In this document: in pieces, positions 32,130 through 40,990 of the stretch
How the letters are laid out: each line of letters starts with the position of its first letter
Position numbering within the stretch: the stretch's first letter is position 1
NCBI GenBank assembly: GCA_027605045.1
Contig: JAQFWX010000049.1
Coordinates: 62,001 to 126,000, forward strand
Direction of reading: 5' to 3'
Source: Phallus indusiatus
Taxonomy: Eukaryota; Basidiomycota; Agaricomycetes; Phallales; Phallaceae
DNA length: 64,000 nt
Position numbers and translations under genes: made by a program
Notes under the pieces: model-generated
Told to the model about the DNA's origin: nothing
Databases searched by the model: none
The model's input: only the letters and a program-made list of their open reading frames with translations

Positions 32130-32984
32130 CTAATTAGGAAGATTTTGGTGCGCGACAGCGGCGATGTTACGAAAGACTTCACGTATTTCGTCCATGGAGA
32201 TGGTGTTGCGACAACGCGGATCAGGAATGAAATCACCTTCGTCGTCGTTGTCGTCACCAAAATCGTCAGGAGGTCCACCACCAGGGGGTCCACCATCACC
32301 ACCACCAATACCACCACCACCGGGACCTGCAGAGGGAATGCCAGGGACAGAGGCATCATGCGGACCATCAGAGTCATGATTGTCCGGGTCTCCATCACCT
32401 GGAGGGTCTCCACCGTTTCCGCCAGAACCAGATGCTTGCGGCAAAGGAGTACGAGGAGGTTCTTCGTCTTTAACTTCTTCAATCTTGGGCATCTGAGAAG
32501 TTTGACGACGAACAGGAGGAGGAGGGTTCTGGACAGGGTTGGCGCTAGGAGGAGGTGTAGCCAACACCGTAGGAGTAGGAGACGCTGAGATGCGAGGTCG
32601 AATAGGAGGGGGAGGTAAGGAAGAAGAACGAGCCGGACCATAGTACGTAGGAATATTGAGATCAGTAGCAAACGTTTCGATAGGATAAGGCAAGTTAATT
32701 ATACCGGGAACGTGTGCGCCAGACCTTGCGCCCATTTCACGTTCGTAAGACAACGAACGTTGACGCTGAGTCGGCATCAAACTGCGCAGAGGAGAGGTTA
32801 TCACAGAGGGATTGACGATTTCTGCGAGTTGGTTGAGCTGGGCAGTTCGATTGAGTTGACGACGTTCATTACGGGATTGCCTATCACGACGTTGATCTTC
32901 AATAACCGATTCGCGAGTAGCTGGAGACAGCGAGGTTAAACGCTGCGCATATACTCGAGTGTGAGATTGTTGAGTAGAAGACAT
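32130..32984 (-). CDS. Gypsy gag N-terminal protein (284 aa)
   Basis: First ORF after the 5' LTR; its ATG lies only about 80 nt inside the LTR end. Basic/Gln-rich start (RRDRQSRNERRQLNRTAQLN), Pro-rich middle, Gly/Asp-rich linker (GGGGIGGGDGGPPGGGPPDD) and the end ISMDEIREVFRNIAAVAHQN before the stop. Basidiomycete Gypsy Gag proteins commonly have such a Gly/Pro/Asp linker directly before the capsid. The capsid continues only at 29861, so the protein ends early here through an insertion or an unspliced interval. Confidence 0.7.
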   Translation of the reverse strand: MSSTQQSHTRVYAQRLTSLSPATRESVIEDQRRDRQSRNERRQLNRTAQLNQLAEIVNPSVITSPLRSLMPTQRQRSLSYEREMGARSGAHVPGIINLPYPIETFATDLNIPTYYGPARSSSLPPPPIRPRISASPTPTVLATPPPSANPVQNPPPPVRRQTSQMPKIEEVKDEEPPRTPLPQASGSGGNGGDPPGDGDPDNHDSDGPHDASVPGIPSAGPGGGGIGGGDGGPPGGGPPDDFGDDNDDEGDFIPDPRCRNTISMDEIREVFRNIAAVAHQNLPN

Positions 32985-33062
32985 AATGAAAGAAAGAAAA
33001 GATATAACCGAGACGTAGAGTGTGCGATAAAAAGAAGAGCTGCCGGGTGAGACTTAATATAC

Positions 33063-33928
33063 TGTCAAGTACCGATATCCGGGAACGGTAATAGATACTG
33101 TAATGTATTTTAGTCGCTGAATATAATACCAATAACTGTCACCGTTGGTTGACGACAGTCAGGACTTGGCCTCAACCTATAAGAGGTTGTGCCGCGACAG
33201 TCTTCTTCAGGATTTGTCCTGACGTTCGTCACGAGCGTCGAGTTCGTCAAGGACGTTACGGATATGTGCGTTCCGAGCTTCGAGAGTCGCGAGCTGTATC
33301 TCGTATTGAATAATATCAAGCTCAACGATAATGAAGAAAGCTTTGAGATGTAACTCTCGGCAACGACGGATGGCTTCCGTCGCTGCAAGTCTCGAGGAAC
33401 GATCTCGACGTTCAATGATGAATAGAATAGAGAAGGAGAGTTGTTATAGAGATATCGAACTACGTTCGATATTAAGTCTGAAGAACTATCTACGTGTATG
33501 CTAGAGTTTATATACACGTCAGATAAATAATTCTAGCTCAGTTCGAAATAGATTCCGAACTAGAGAAATACAAACAAGTCGTGAGATTCGTAAGTTACAT
33601 CAATATATGCAGGGTATGATGTCTCATGTGATGAACATGAGGTGTGCAGGGATGAGAGCTGTGCATACATGGACCTACGTTCGTCATCTATGATCTCATA
33701 ACCGGAACGTGCGTGGAATATTCTAGAAAGGCCTTTCCGCGGATGTTCCAGGAGTTAAGGGAGACGGGTACGTCTCTATTCGAGTTGTAAGGTTGATTGG
33801 GATGACTGAACGTGAAGGTCATATCGTGAGTGACGTAAGCGAGATAAGATAACGGAGATAAACGGTAAATGATCGGATATGGATTACGTAACGTTACCGG
33901 AAGTGATGTCATGAATCGGATCATGACA
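33063..33928 (-). repeat. 5' LTR of the Gypsy element (866 bp)
   Basis: Same sequence as 21818-22682 apart from a few positions. Transcription of the element would start inside it on the minus strand. It is followed on the plus side by AATAC and the right half of the split solo LTR. Confidence 0.93.
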
Positions 33929-33933
33929 AATAC

Positions 33934-34173
33934 GAGATACAGCTCGCGACTCTCGAAGCTCGGAACGCACATATCCGTAACGTCCTTGACGAACTCGACG
34001 CTCGTGACGAACGTCAGGACAAATCCTAAAGAAGACTGTCGTGGCACAACCTCTTATAGGTTGAGGCCAAGTCCTGGCTATCGTCAACCAACGGTGACGG
34101 TTAACAGTGCTATATTCAGCGACTAAAGTATATTATAGTATCTATAATCGTTCCCGGATATCGGTACTTGACA
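33934..34173 (+). mobile_element. Right half of the split solo LTR
   Basis: Reads GAGATACAGCTCGCGACTCT to GGTACTTGACA, the reverse complement of the other end of the Gypsy LTR, and is followed by GGCCA (34174-34178). It continues the left half at 21192-21817 across the 12.1-kb insertion. It carries several point differences from the young LTRs (for example CCTGGCTATCGTC versus CCTGACTGTCGTC). Confidence 0.9.
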
Positions 34174-34178
34174 GGCCA

Positions 34179-35048
34179 CAAGATAAAACTAACTATTTCG
34201 CATCATTACATTAAGACCTTAGATGGTTAGTGTCGCGACCTTCCGAACCCGTAATCGCACCAGGCTCGATACGGCCCTAACGAAGATTTTTACGTTCACG
34301 AAAGGTATCTCGAATCGTATCGTTTTACCTTGGATCGACCGACGGTAATGATAGTGGTTAAAGGTATGGAGCACTGGGCTACACCGCATGCGTGTTAATC
34401 CTGGTACGTGGTTTTTTTTCCTTCTCGGCGACTCGGAGACCTCTGACCTCTTTTTGTCAGATTTTTATCTCTTGATTCACTTGTAAATGTCAGGCTCAGA
34501 GCAATGCGTAGTACAGTAAATGTAAATAGAAACAATAGTAGTAGTAGTGTTAGTAGTAGTAGTAGTAGTAGTAGTAAATAATAACAACAATAGTAATAAA
34601 TATGAATTAGAGTGAAGCGGGGGACAATGTCAACAGATGAAGTGATCGGTCGACGGAAAGCACCACAACGCGCACAAATCTAGCAGATTGCTCATCTGGT
34701 ATTGTATCCACTTTTCGTGCTCCATCAGGCGACTTCTGTACGACAGATCGGACCCTAAGTCACACAATGACAACATAACGAGTTTTCACCGGGGGTGAAG
34801 CTTGAAGCTTGTTATCGGCGACGTCAGATCAAAAGCAAATCAAATTGATACCGAATCTATAACTTGCCAGCTCCCAGTATCCACGTACATAAGCGTCGAC
34901 ACACGAATAAATCGTTTCGCAGTAACTTTGGTATACCCGCATATTCGATGTCATACAATCATATGTATGGGACGCGCCACCAAATATTCTGAAAGGCTAG
35001 CTTGCGCTCGAGCTCGGTGATCAGCTTGTCCCCGATCGATTTTCAATC
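34179..35048. other. Intergenic region with an AGT microsatellite
   Basis: No gene found. An imperfect (AGT)n microsatellite lies at about 34536-34576. The remainder is the probable promoter of the gene at 35049. Confidence 0.5.
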
Positions 35049-35720
35049 ATGGCGCCAGCGCTTAATCCTCAACTGTCCTTCAAACTTTATGCATTTATGT
35101 CGCATAGCTTTGTAGCAGCAAGATTACTATCAAGGTTACCCAAATGGACAACGTATAAACAAAAGGCCTCAGAGTTATTAGTTACTACGCCATTTCTAGC
35201 TCTGCATGTCGTGGCAGAAGACCCTGACAAATACGCCGGTCCTAACGATCCCAATCTGTTCATAGTCTCGTCCGAAAAGCCAGAGACGCCTCATGGGGAA
35301 TATTTCACGTTAAATGATCCTGAAGACAAGGAATCATTGACAGTTACACCATCCCTTCAGTTTCCACATCCATTATATTTGTTTGTCACTCCCCGTATAT
35401 GGTGCAAATTTCCAGAATCCGAAACGTATGAGCGTCTAGCAAAAGCCGAACAATATCAATTAGACCCGCCAAGCCTTGAAAGATTTATGAAGGCTGTGAA
35501 GAATGCAAATCCGTCAATTCCAAGTATCCGTGAAACAGCGAATGGAGAAGAGCCTCCATCGAACTGGGACACCTGGAGTGGCAACTCCCCCAGGGAAACC
35601 CCAGGACTACTTCTTCTACGACGTTATGTACCCTTTTTTTTTGATTTGGTTCCATTCGAGACGCTCCCCATCAATCTTACTACCGATGTTCTTGAAGAGA
35701 TAGCTCTATACCGCCAGTAA
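35049..35720 (+). CDS. Hypothetical protein, 223 aa
   Basis: Single open frame with an ATG preceded by CAATC and a stop at 35718-35720. No signal peptide or membrane segment is evident. Features: N-terminal helix (LSFKLYAFMSHSFVAARLLS), LALHVVAEDPDKYAGPNDP, FPHPLYLFVTPRIWCKFPES, an SLERFMKAVKNANPS helix and a C-terminal hydrophobic stretch RRYVPFFFDLVPFETLPINL. I recognise no domain. It is long for a chance frame, has normal composition and lies just upstream of the HAD-CK1 gene on the same strand. Confidence 0.5.
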   Translation: MAPALNPQLSFKLYAFMSHSFVAARLLSRLPKWTTYKQKASELLVTTPFLALHVVAEDPDKYAGPNDPNLFIVSSEKPETPHGEYFTLNDPEDKESLTVTPSLQFPHPLYLFVTPRIWCKFPESETYERLAKAEQYQLDPPSLERFMKAVKNANPSIPSIRETANGEEPPSNWDTWSGNSPRETPGLLLLRRYVPFFFDLVPFETLPINLTTDVLEEIALYRQ

Positions 35721-35786
35721 GCGTGTAGACTCGGCTTGTAATTTATAATTCACATTGTTTTTTTTAAGACTTTACTTAGACTACAC

Positions 35787-38076
35787 ATGGGAGGGGTGTA
35801 TGTCTACCTTGGAGTACACCGAATCGATGCGGAATGTTGGCAAATATTATAAATGTTGTTAATTTGATGAAATTCTGATCCACGGTGCAGAACATTCCTC
35901 GTTTCGCAGCGTTCGGAAGAATAGCTCGATCACCATCGTTGTCAGTTCTCAATCGAGTTTTAGGTCCATCAGTATATGCTGCAAGACCATCGGTAAACCA
36001 TCTCAAAACATTGACCGTGCCCCACGACGGAGACCCTCAAGTTAATACCGATATGAATGATGAAGACGACGAGGATAATAAAGCTTCAATGAAGGAGGCT
36101 AAGGCTGTTCCTATTGTCACTACTGAAAAGGTCAAGGTCATCGCACTGGACTGCGACTCCATCATTGTGAGTACCTTAATTCGGTGCAAGCTTGAAGCCT
36201 TTGTCTCGATCGCTGAGTTTGGCACTACATAGGATAACGACAACCCTCTAAGAGAAGCTTTATCCATTATATTTCCTCCTTCCATCCATCAGTTCCCTAT
36301 CGGTGAATTATTGCGTCTATATGTCGAGAAGGAAGCGCTCTTGAAAGCTGAAGGCCAGACATCCACCTTTGCAATTATACAGGAGGTTGCGCGTTACCTT
36401 AATGCGACCGTATCTCAATCTGCTGTTGAAAATGCTTTTGCTCGCTGTGAGAAACTTAAATTTCACGAAGACGCTCTTCCTGCCATATCGTCTTGGGTTG
36501 AAAGTGGATGTTCCATCGTAGCATTACCATTGGCAGGGTCTAGATTGCAGGATATCATTTCCCTTGAAATCCCAGGAATTTCATTTACTCTTGTCGATCG
36601 CGTTCACGCTGATCGGGTTGTGACGGATGCGAGCGAAGCTATCACATGGAACATTTTACTCCAATTTTGCGGAGAATTAAATCCTGGAATCTCTGCTAGT
36701 GAGATTTTGGTGGTAACGCCCAATCTTTACGCTGTAGCAGAGCCGGCTGCTTTAGCGGGCTTCCCAACCATGTTCATCAAGCGTCCCCGGAGTCGATGCT
36801 TGGCGCTTACTATTCCGACGTTTTTTCCAACATTTATAGCCGAAGGAATGAATCAGATATTGCCGATAATACTTGATCCCAGCTCGGCTGTTCCCCCACA
36901 AGAACCTGGAAAGCCCATAGGCTATACTCCTTTCAGAATTCGTGATTGTTATCAAATTACATCCTTGCTCGGCCTGGGCTCTCACTGTATGTTCTTGTGA
37001 CCATGCATTTAATCTGTTCTTCATGAGTTTTTATTTGGCAGGGAATGTGTGGAATGGGATTCAGGTTGTTACAGGAACTCAAGTGGCAATGAAGTTTGAT
37101 ATAATCAAAGATACCAAACCATCGAACCTGGCATATGAGGCAGCGATTTTTGCACAGCTAGAAGGCGTTCAAGGGCTTGTAAAAATTCGTTGGGTGGGGA
37201 CGGATCACGATACGCATGTTTTAGTCATGGACAAGCTCGGACCTAATCTTGAAAGATTCCGTCGGTTTTGTCGAGGTGCGATGTCTCTGAAGACAGTTCT
37301 TATGCTTGGGGAGCAGATGGTGAAAATATTTTTGTCTCATTTATTTTCATTTTGGCGTTGACGTGTTCATCCTGTAATTATTAGCTCACTACGATTGAGG
37401 AAGTTCATGCTCATGGCATTATTGTTCGCGATATCAAACCTCAGAATTTCGCGCTGGGTTTGATCGACGACTACAAGTGCCTGTATTTGCTTGATATGGG
37501 AATGTGTAAGCTCTATTTCGATCCTACGACGGGTAAGCATATGCCATTCCGGGATGAAAGGGGTGGTCTTGGAACACCACGCTATGCAAGTCACAATGTC
37601 CATTTTGGTTTAGGTTGTTTTCATGTTTCATTTGTCTTATCAAAAGAACGTGCCTGTTGAGTTATCTTCACGTAGAACCGAGCAGACGTGATGATGTTGA
37701 AGCAATTGGCATCCTACTTTTGTATTTGCTTCATGGCCGACTACCATGGCAGGGAATATGTGCAGCCGATATACCGTCGAAACTCAAAGGGATTGGAGAA
37801 ATGAAGCGGGGAAAAGCCATGAAGGATTTGCTAGCTCGATCTCCTCCTTTCTTCACGCAATTTATACAACATTGTCGATCTCTTGCATTTGAAGACAAAC
37901 CGGACTATGGGTTCCTGAAAGAGCTTCTGCGACGAGAGATGGAGGAACAGGGTTGGGAGTATGATTGGAACTATGATTGGTGGGTTCCGGGGGAACGAGG
38001 TACGCTTCTGCCAGATGAGTATAGGCTTGAAAAAGAGTTCATCGAGCCAGTACGTCACAGCCAGGATACTTTGTGA
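35787..38076 (+). CDS. HAD-like domain fused to a casein kinase 1-like kinase
   Basis: Proposed exons 35787-35795, 35891-36166, 36233-36986, 37042-37319, 37385-37613 and 37676-38076 (648 aa). All junctions after 35891 restore frame and domain sequence; the 9-nt first exon is a guess, and the next in-frame ATG is at 36054. Residues about 80-330 look like a haloacid dehalogenase-type fold (VKVIALDCDSIIVDNDNPLR; FHEDALPAISSWVESGCSIV; SASEILVVTPNLYAVAEPAA; GFPTMFIKRPRSR). The SN-x-D and K-P motifs are replaced, so catalysis is doubtful. Then comes a kinase: GLGSHWNVWNG (Gly loop), VAMKFDI (Lys), GIIVRDIKPQNFAL (VRD for HRD), LYLLDMGMCKLY (DMG for DFG), LGTPRYASHNVHFGL and RRDDVEAIGILLLYLLHGRL, which are CK1-like. 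The catalytic Lys and both Asp are present. The exon 36233-36986 carries both the HAD end and the kinase start, so the fusion is one transcript. Confidence 0.78.
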
Positions 38077-38319
38077 GAGGTGATAATATCACAGTGTCTA
38101 ACGGACACAAAAACAAAATAACTTGTGATAGGGCACCTTGAGTACATAGATGTTGCAGATAATTGCAATAGTTATACGGTATATTTTCTGAACGCGGCTT
38201 GATCTCAATTCATTAAATTTTCTTTGATATCATTGTTTATAAACGTCAACGGGGAAGGGATGTGGTCTGGGAGTTGCACCTAGGTCGATGAACATGCTAT
38301 GCCTTTTTTACTTACGAAA

Positions 38320-38560
38320 GGGAGCGGTTCATTCAGTAAACAGAAAATTCCTTCAAAGGGTGGATCGAAGGTCGGAGGTCGTGGATCAAAAGATTGGCAC
38401 AAAATCCTGGTATAATTTTCTTTTTTGTCCTGCAACCCGTGTTTGCTGATTGCCTATAGTGGGTGCTATGAGAAGATTGAATGGCCCGGCGAATACGAGA
38501 TGCGGTATCAACATTAGATCTGAGGCCTTGAAATTATATAACCTCAGCGTTACTATTTAC
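38320..38560 (+). pseudogene. Decayed copy of the Bud21-like gene 3' end
   Basis: Repeats part of 15010-15240: ACAGAAAATTCCTTCAAAGG, then GGTCGAAGGTCGGAGGTCGTGG, the intron, and GGTGCTATGAGAAGAT. Relative to the source it lacks the start of the last exon and part of its end. No complete frame remains. It marks the left edge of a block copied from the 15-19 kb region. Confidence 0.85.
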
Positions 38561-38842
38561 TCTAGGACGTCAATGACCAGCCCAAAAGTAATGTGTATTA
38601 TACCTAGTGAAATACCAATCGAGACATTCGGCCATTTGAAAGTTCATTCGTGCGACCTAACTTCACGGTAAAAAAAATAAATATACAATACTAAATGCAA
38701 CACTACATGATTCCAACGAACACAGTGGGCTCTTAATCCGTGTACTGATATTAAATGAAACCCATTTATTGATGGGACACATTTTGCTATCTACAAGTAG
38801 AGTCGATGTCATCAAAAGTATAAATCACACCAAGTCTGGCAC

Positions 38843-39019
38843 TCACCCATTACTTTTTCCTGGACCACCTATCCTGCTCACATCGCGAGAAAAAAGCCCA
38901 GTTGTAGCCCGGGTGGTATATGTGTCCATGGATATTGTGATGGTTGTGAGGCTTTCTAGAGGCATTGAGCGAACCAGAACCTGTATCAAGAAGAAGGATA
39001 GAAGCGAAAATAACTTCAT
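38843..39019 (-). CDS. Small secreted GGPG peptide, copy 6
   Basis: A 58-aa frame: MKLFSLLSFFLIQVLVRSMP, SMDTYTTRATTGLFSRD, end VSRIGGPGKSNG. It is the duplicate of copy 5 (15563-15733), with two extra residues before the GGPG tail and several substitutions. The frame, signal-like segment and tail all survive, although the neighbouring Bud21 and ALG2 pieces in the same copied block have decayed. This suggests that the peptide is under selection. The upstream A/T box is weaker than in copy 5 (ACTATTTAGAC versus GTATTTATAC), so expression may differ. Confidence 0.65.
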   Translation of the reverse strand: MKLFSLLSFFLIQVLVRSMPLESLTTITISMDTYTTRATTGLFSRDVSRIGGPGKSNG

Positions 39020-39339
39020 GCTGTTGCGGTAAACGGAAGGAAAGTGGCAAATAAATGATTCAAGAGTATACTCAAGTGAGTTGTTGAGACGTCTAACGGT
39101 CTTTGTCTTTCCAGTCTAAATAGTCCATAGCCAAAAATAGCACCTCTCTTTTGAATGGTGCACACGAAGAGCGGTACATGTATGCCACACTTGATATCTC
39201 CGGCCACTAAAGCAGTCACCATATCTACTACTTGGGCACTATGGCGCGGCTTCGTTCCTGTCTTTTGAGTCGGGGTACGCGTGTGCCTATGCTGCTTCGT
39301 TTTGCGATCTCTGTTGAAGTAAAAAACCAATTTAAGCTC

Positions 39340-40255
39340 ATATTTCAAACATCTACAAAGCCGACCGGTGCATCATGCCTTGTGATTTCGGAATCGGCAA
39401 GGAAGGCAAGCCGTACTTAACGTTGTCAGTATTCATTGCGACAAGAACAGTATGTTCTATTACACATCGGAACTGATCTGGCCTTTAATTGTCGTAACGA
39501 GCCAGTACTGATTAGTGCTTAGAAGCTCCAGCAGATTTATCCAGCCGACTCGGCATGATTCAACGTGCAGTTCAAATATGTATTAGGCCCTACTGTATTG
39601 ACCATACCTGAGAATTGAAGTGAAATAGACTAAAACCCGCGGCATCACGACAGAAAAACAAGTGCGATAATCAAGAATATCAATAAATGACGCCAATAAA
39701 TAAAAATACCCTGTAAACCAACAGGCCCAAGGTTTATCGTTTGCTGTAAAGCCTTTTCTTCGACGCCTTCCGCAATCACCGGATCCAACACGCTCTCGAC
39801 ATGACCGCCGCTATCGTACGCTAGTACAGGTAGTCCGAATAGCATGCCTTCTACTGGAATGATACCGAAGTGTTCGTTCATAGGGGTATATAACAATGCG
39901 CGGGTATTTGGAGATTTTAATAAATAGTTTCGTTGAAGGCTGGAGAAGTTGAGCAAGAACACCATGTCTGGATCTTCATGCGTTGTGTTATCCTTCAGTC
40001 TGGGGTCAAAGCCGCCTATGCCACCCTATGGGACGCGGTTCAGAATCATGTGACAATTGAACAAAATGTTAGAACTTAGAACATGTACCAGCAAAAACCA
40101 ACCGCAATTGTCCAAGTCGGTCCGTTGTCGTTGAATTCTTATGAAGTTGCTTTTTTACCAAGGCAAAACTTTGAATCGCCAAAACCACATTCTTCTTCTT
40201 CTCAAATCGATTCAGCGACACCAGCGTTGGTCGAAGTCTAGGTTTCTTTATAGGA
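39340..40255 (-). pseudogene. Decayed ALG2 copy with internal deletion
   Basis: Matches the ALG2 3' flank, the last exon and the penultimate exon (about 40090-40255 matches 19190-19345). The last exon retains FSSLQRNYLLKSPNTRALLY and NEHFGIIPVEGMLFGLPVLA. It then jumps from AEGV directly to EKALQQTINLGPVGL, deleting about 60 codons, and ends early. The 5' exons are absent. The copy lies in the same orientation relative to copies of Bud21 and the GGPG peptide as at the source. Confidence 0.88.
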
Positions 40256-40990
40256 CCAGATCATCCGGGGTTAGACTTGTATAGGTGCCAATTATTTTGT
40301 CAGAGTACATATTACCTAGATTCGTGGTGAACGGGTTTATGGAGTACCTTCAATGGCAGTACATTTCGCTTATGAAATCATCGGAATTTGCCGAATAAAT
40401 TATCTACGACGGGCGACTTTCATTTCTCGCACCCCGACTCTGTCGATTCTATCTTCGTTTTCGAATTTACCACTTAGATCCTCGCGGCTTCAAGCTAGCC
40501 TTCAAGCTTCAAGCTCCATCTTCCCATCGTATTCTCTATATTAGCTGGTCACACTTTTGTCTTTTGTGCGGCCGTATAATGTCTGCTAACATACTCTTTC
40601 AATTATTTTTCAAATACAATTCCTTCATTGGCCCTGCTTCCTTTCAACTTTATTTTGGCTCCCGTGGTGCAGGGATTTGCCGCTCACAGCGGCTCTAGTT
40701 GCTTATCGATTGGCCCACCGGGGACAAGGCTCCAGAGATTTGTGCTGACTTTTCTGAAAAGGTGATGTTCTTTTAATATAAATGGAAAATCGAACACTGA
40801 TTGGTGTTTTTTTTTCATCAAAATTCAATTAGATGGGGCACGTTTTCTGGCACGCAATCCTATTAGCATTGATCTTCACCACGAGGTTCAAACGAGGCGA
40901 GCGTTTTGAGCAAGCGAGTTTCACCTTTTTCAACAACCCTTCTTCACACTGGCGTAGCCATATATCCCAATCGACTATCAGCTACATATC
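40256..40990. other. Intergenic region upstream of the DUF6535 gene
   Basis: Sequence with short frames only. It holds the promoter of the gene at 40991; CCAATCGACTATC lies just upstream of the start. I checked 40660-40750 for a tRNA-like fold and found none. Confidence 0.4.

Larger units (their letters stand above)
21818..33928 (-). mobile_element. Ty3/Gypsy chromovirus, 12.1 kb, near-intact LTRs
   Basis: LTR retrotransposon read on the minus strand: 5' LTR 33063-33928, short leader, gag pieces, protease-RT-RNase H-integrase-chromodomain polyprotein 24661-28257, then a 2-kb region with an antisense gene, a purine tract (AAAGAGGGGA just inside 22683-22700) and the 3' LTR 21818-22682. The LTRs start TGT and end ACA. 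They differ at only a handful of positions and one 1-bp indel, which indicates recent insertion. Target duplication is AATAC. The size is about twice that of a plain Gypsy element because of the antisense gene (about 1.4 kb), two extra ORFs and spacer (about 2.3 kb), and a nested solo LTR (352 bp). The interrupted gag argues that this copy cannot move without help. The primer-binding site is not obvious: the leader starts GTATATTAAGTCTCACCCGG and lacks the usual TGG start. Confidence 0.92.
21187..34178. mobile_element. Nested LTR-retrotransposon insertion
   Basis: The outer limits are the 5-bp target duplications GGCCA at 21187-21191 and 34174-34178. They enclose an old solo LTR (866 bp) that was split by a full Gypsy element of the same LTR family in opposite orientation (21818-33928, own target duplication AATAC at 21813-21817 and 33929-33933). 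That element's gag contains a solo LTR of a second family (29251-29602, target duplication GAGCA). All three duplications can be read directly. The order of events is outer LTR first, then the Gypsy element; the internal solo LTR may predate or postdate the Gypsy insertion. Confidence 0.92.

Noticed and set aside
29846..32135. TSD-like GAAGA pair as borders of an insertion carrying ORFs A and B
   Set aside because: GAAGA occurs near both ends, but excising between the two does not restore the gag frame, and the ends are not TG...CA. Borders are left undetermined.
31382..32671. A single 429-aa protein reaching into the gag N-terminal region
   Set aside because: The part upstream of 32038 overlaps the gag N-terminal frame and is compositionally a shadow (Leu/Val runs). 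The core starts at MTTFSFHY.
40660..40750. Possible tRNA-like GC-rich stretch
   Set aside because: No cloverleaf arms or B-box could be formed.
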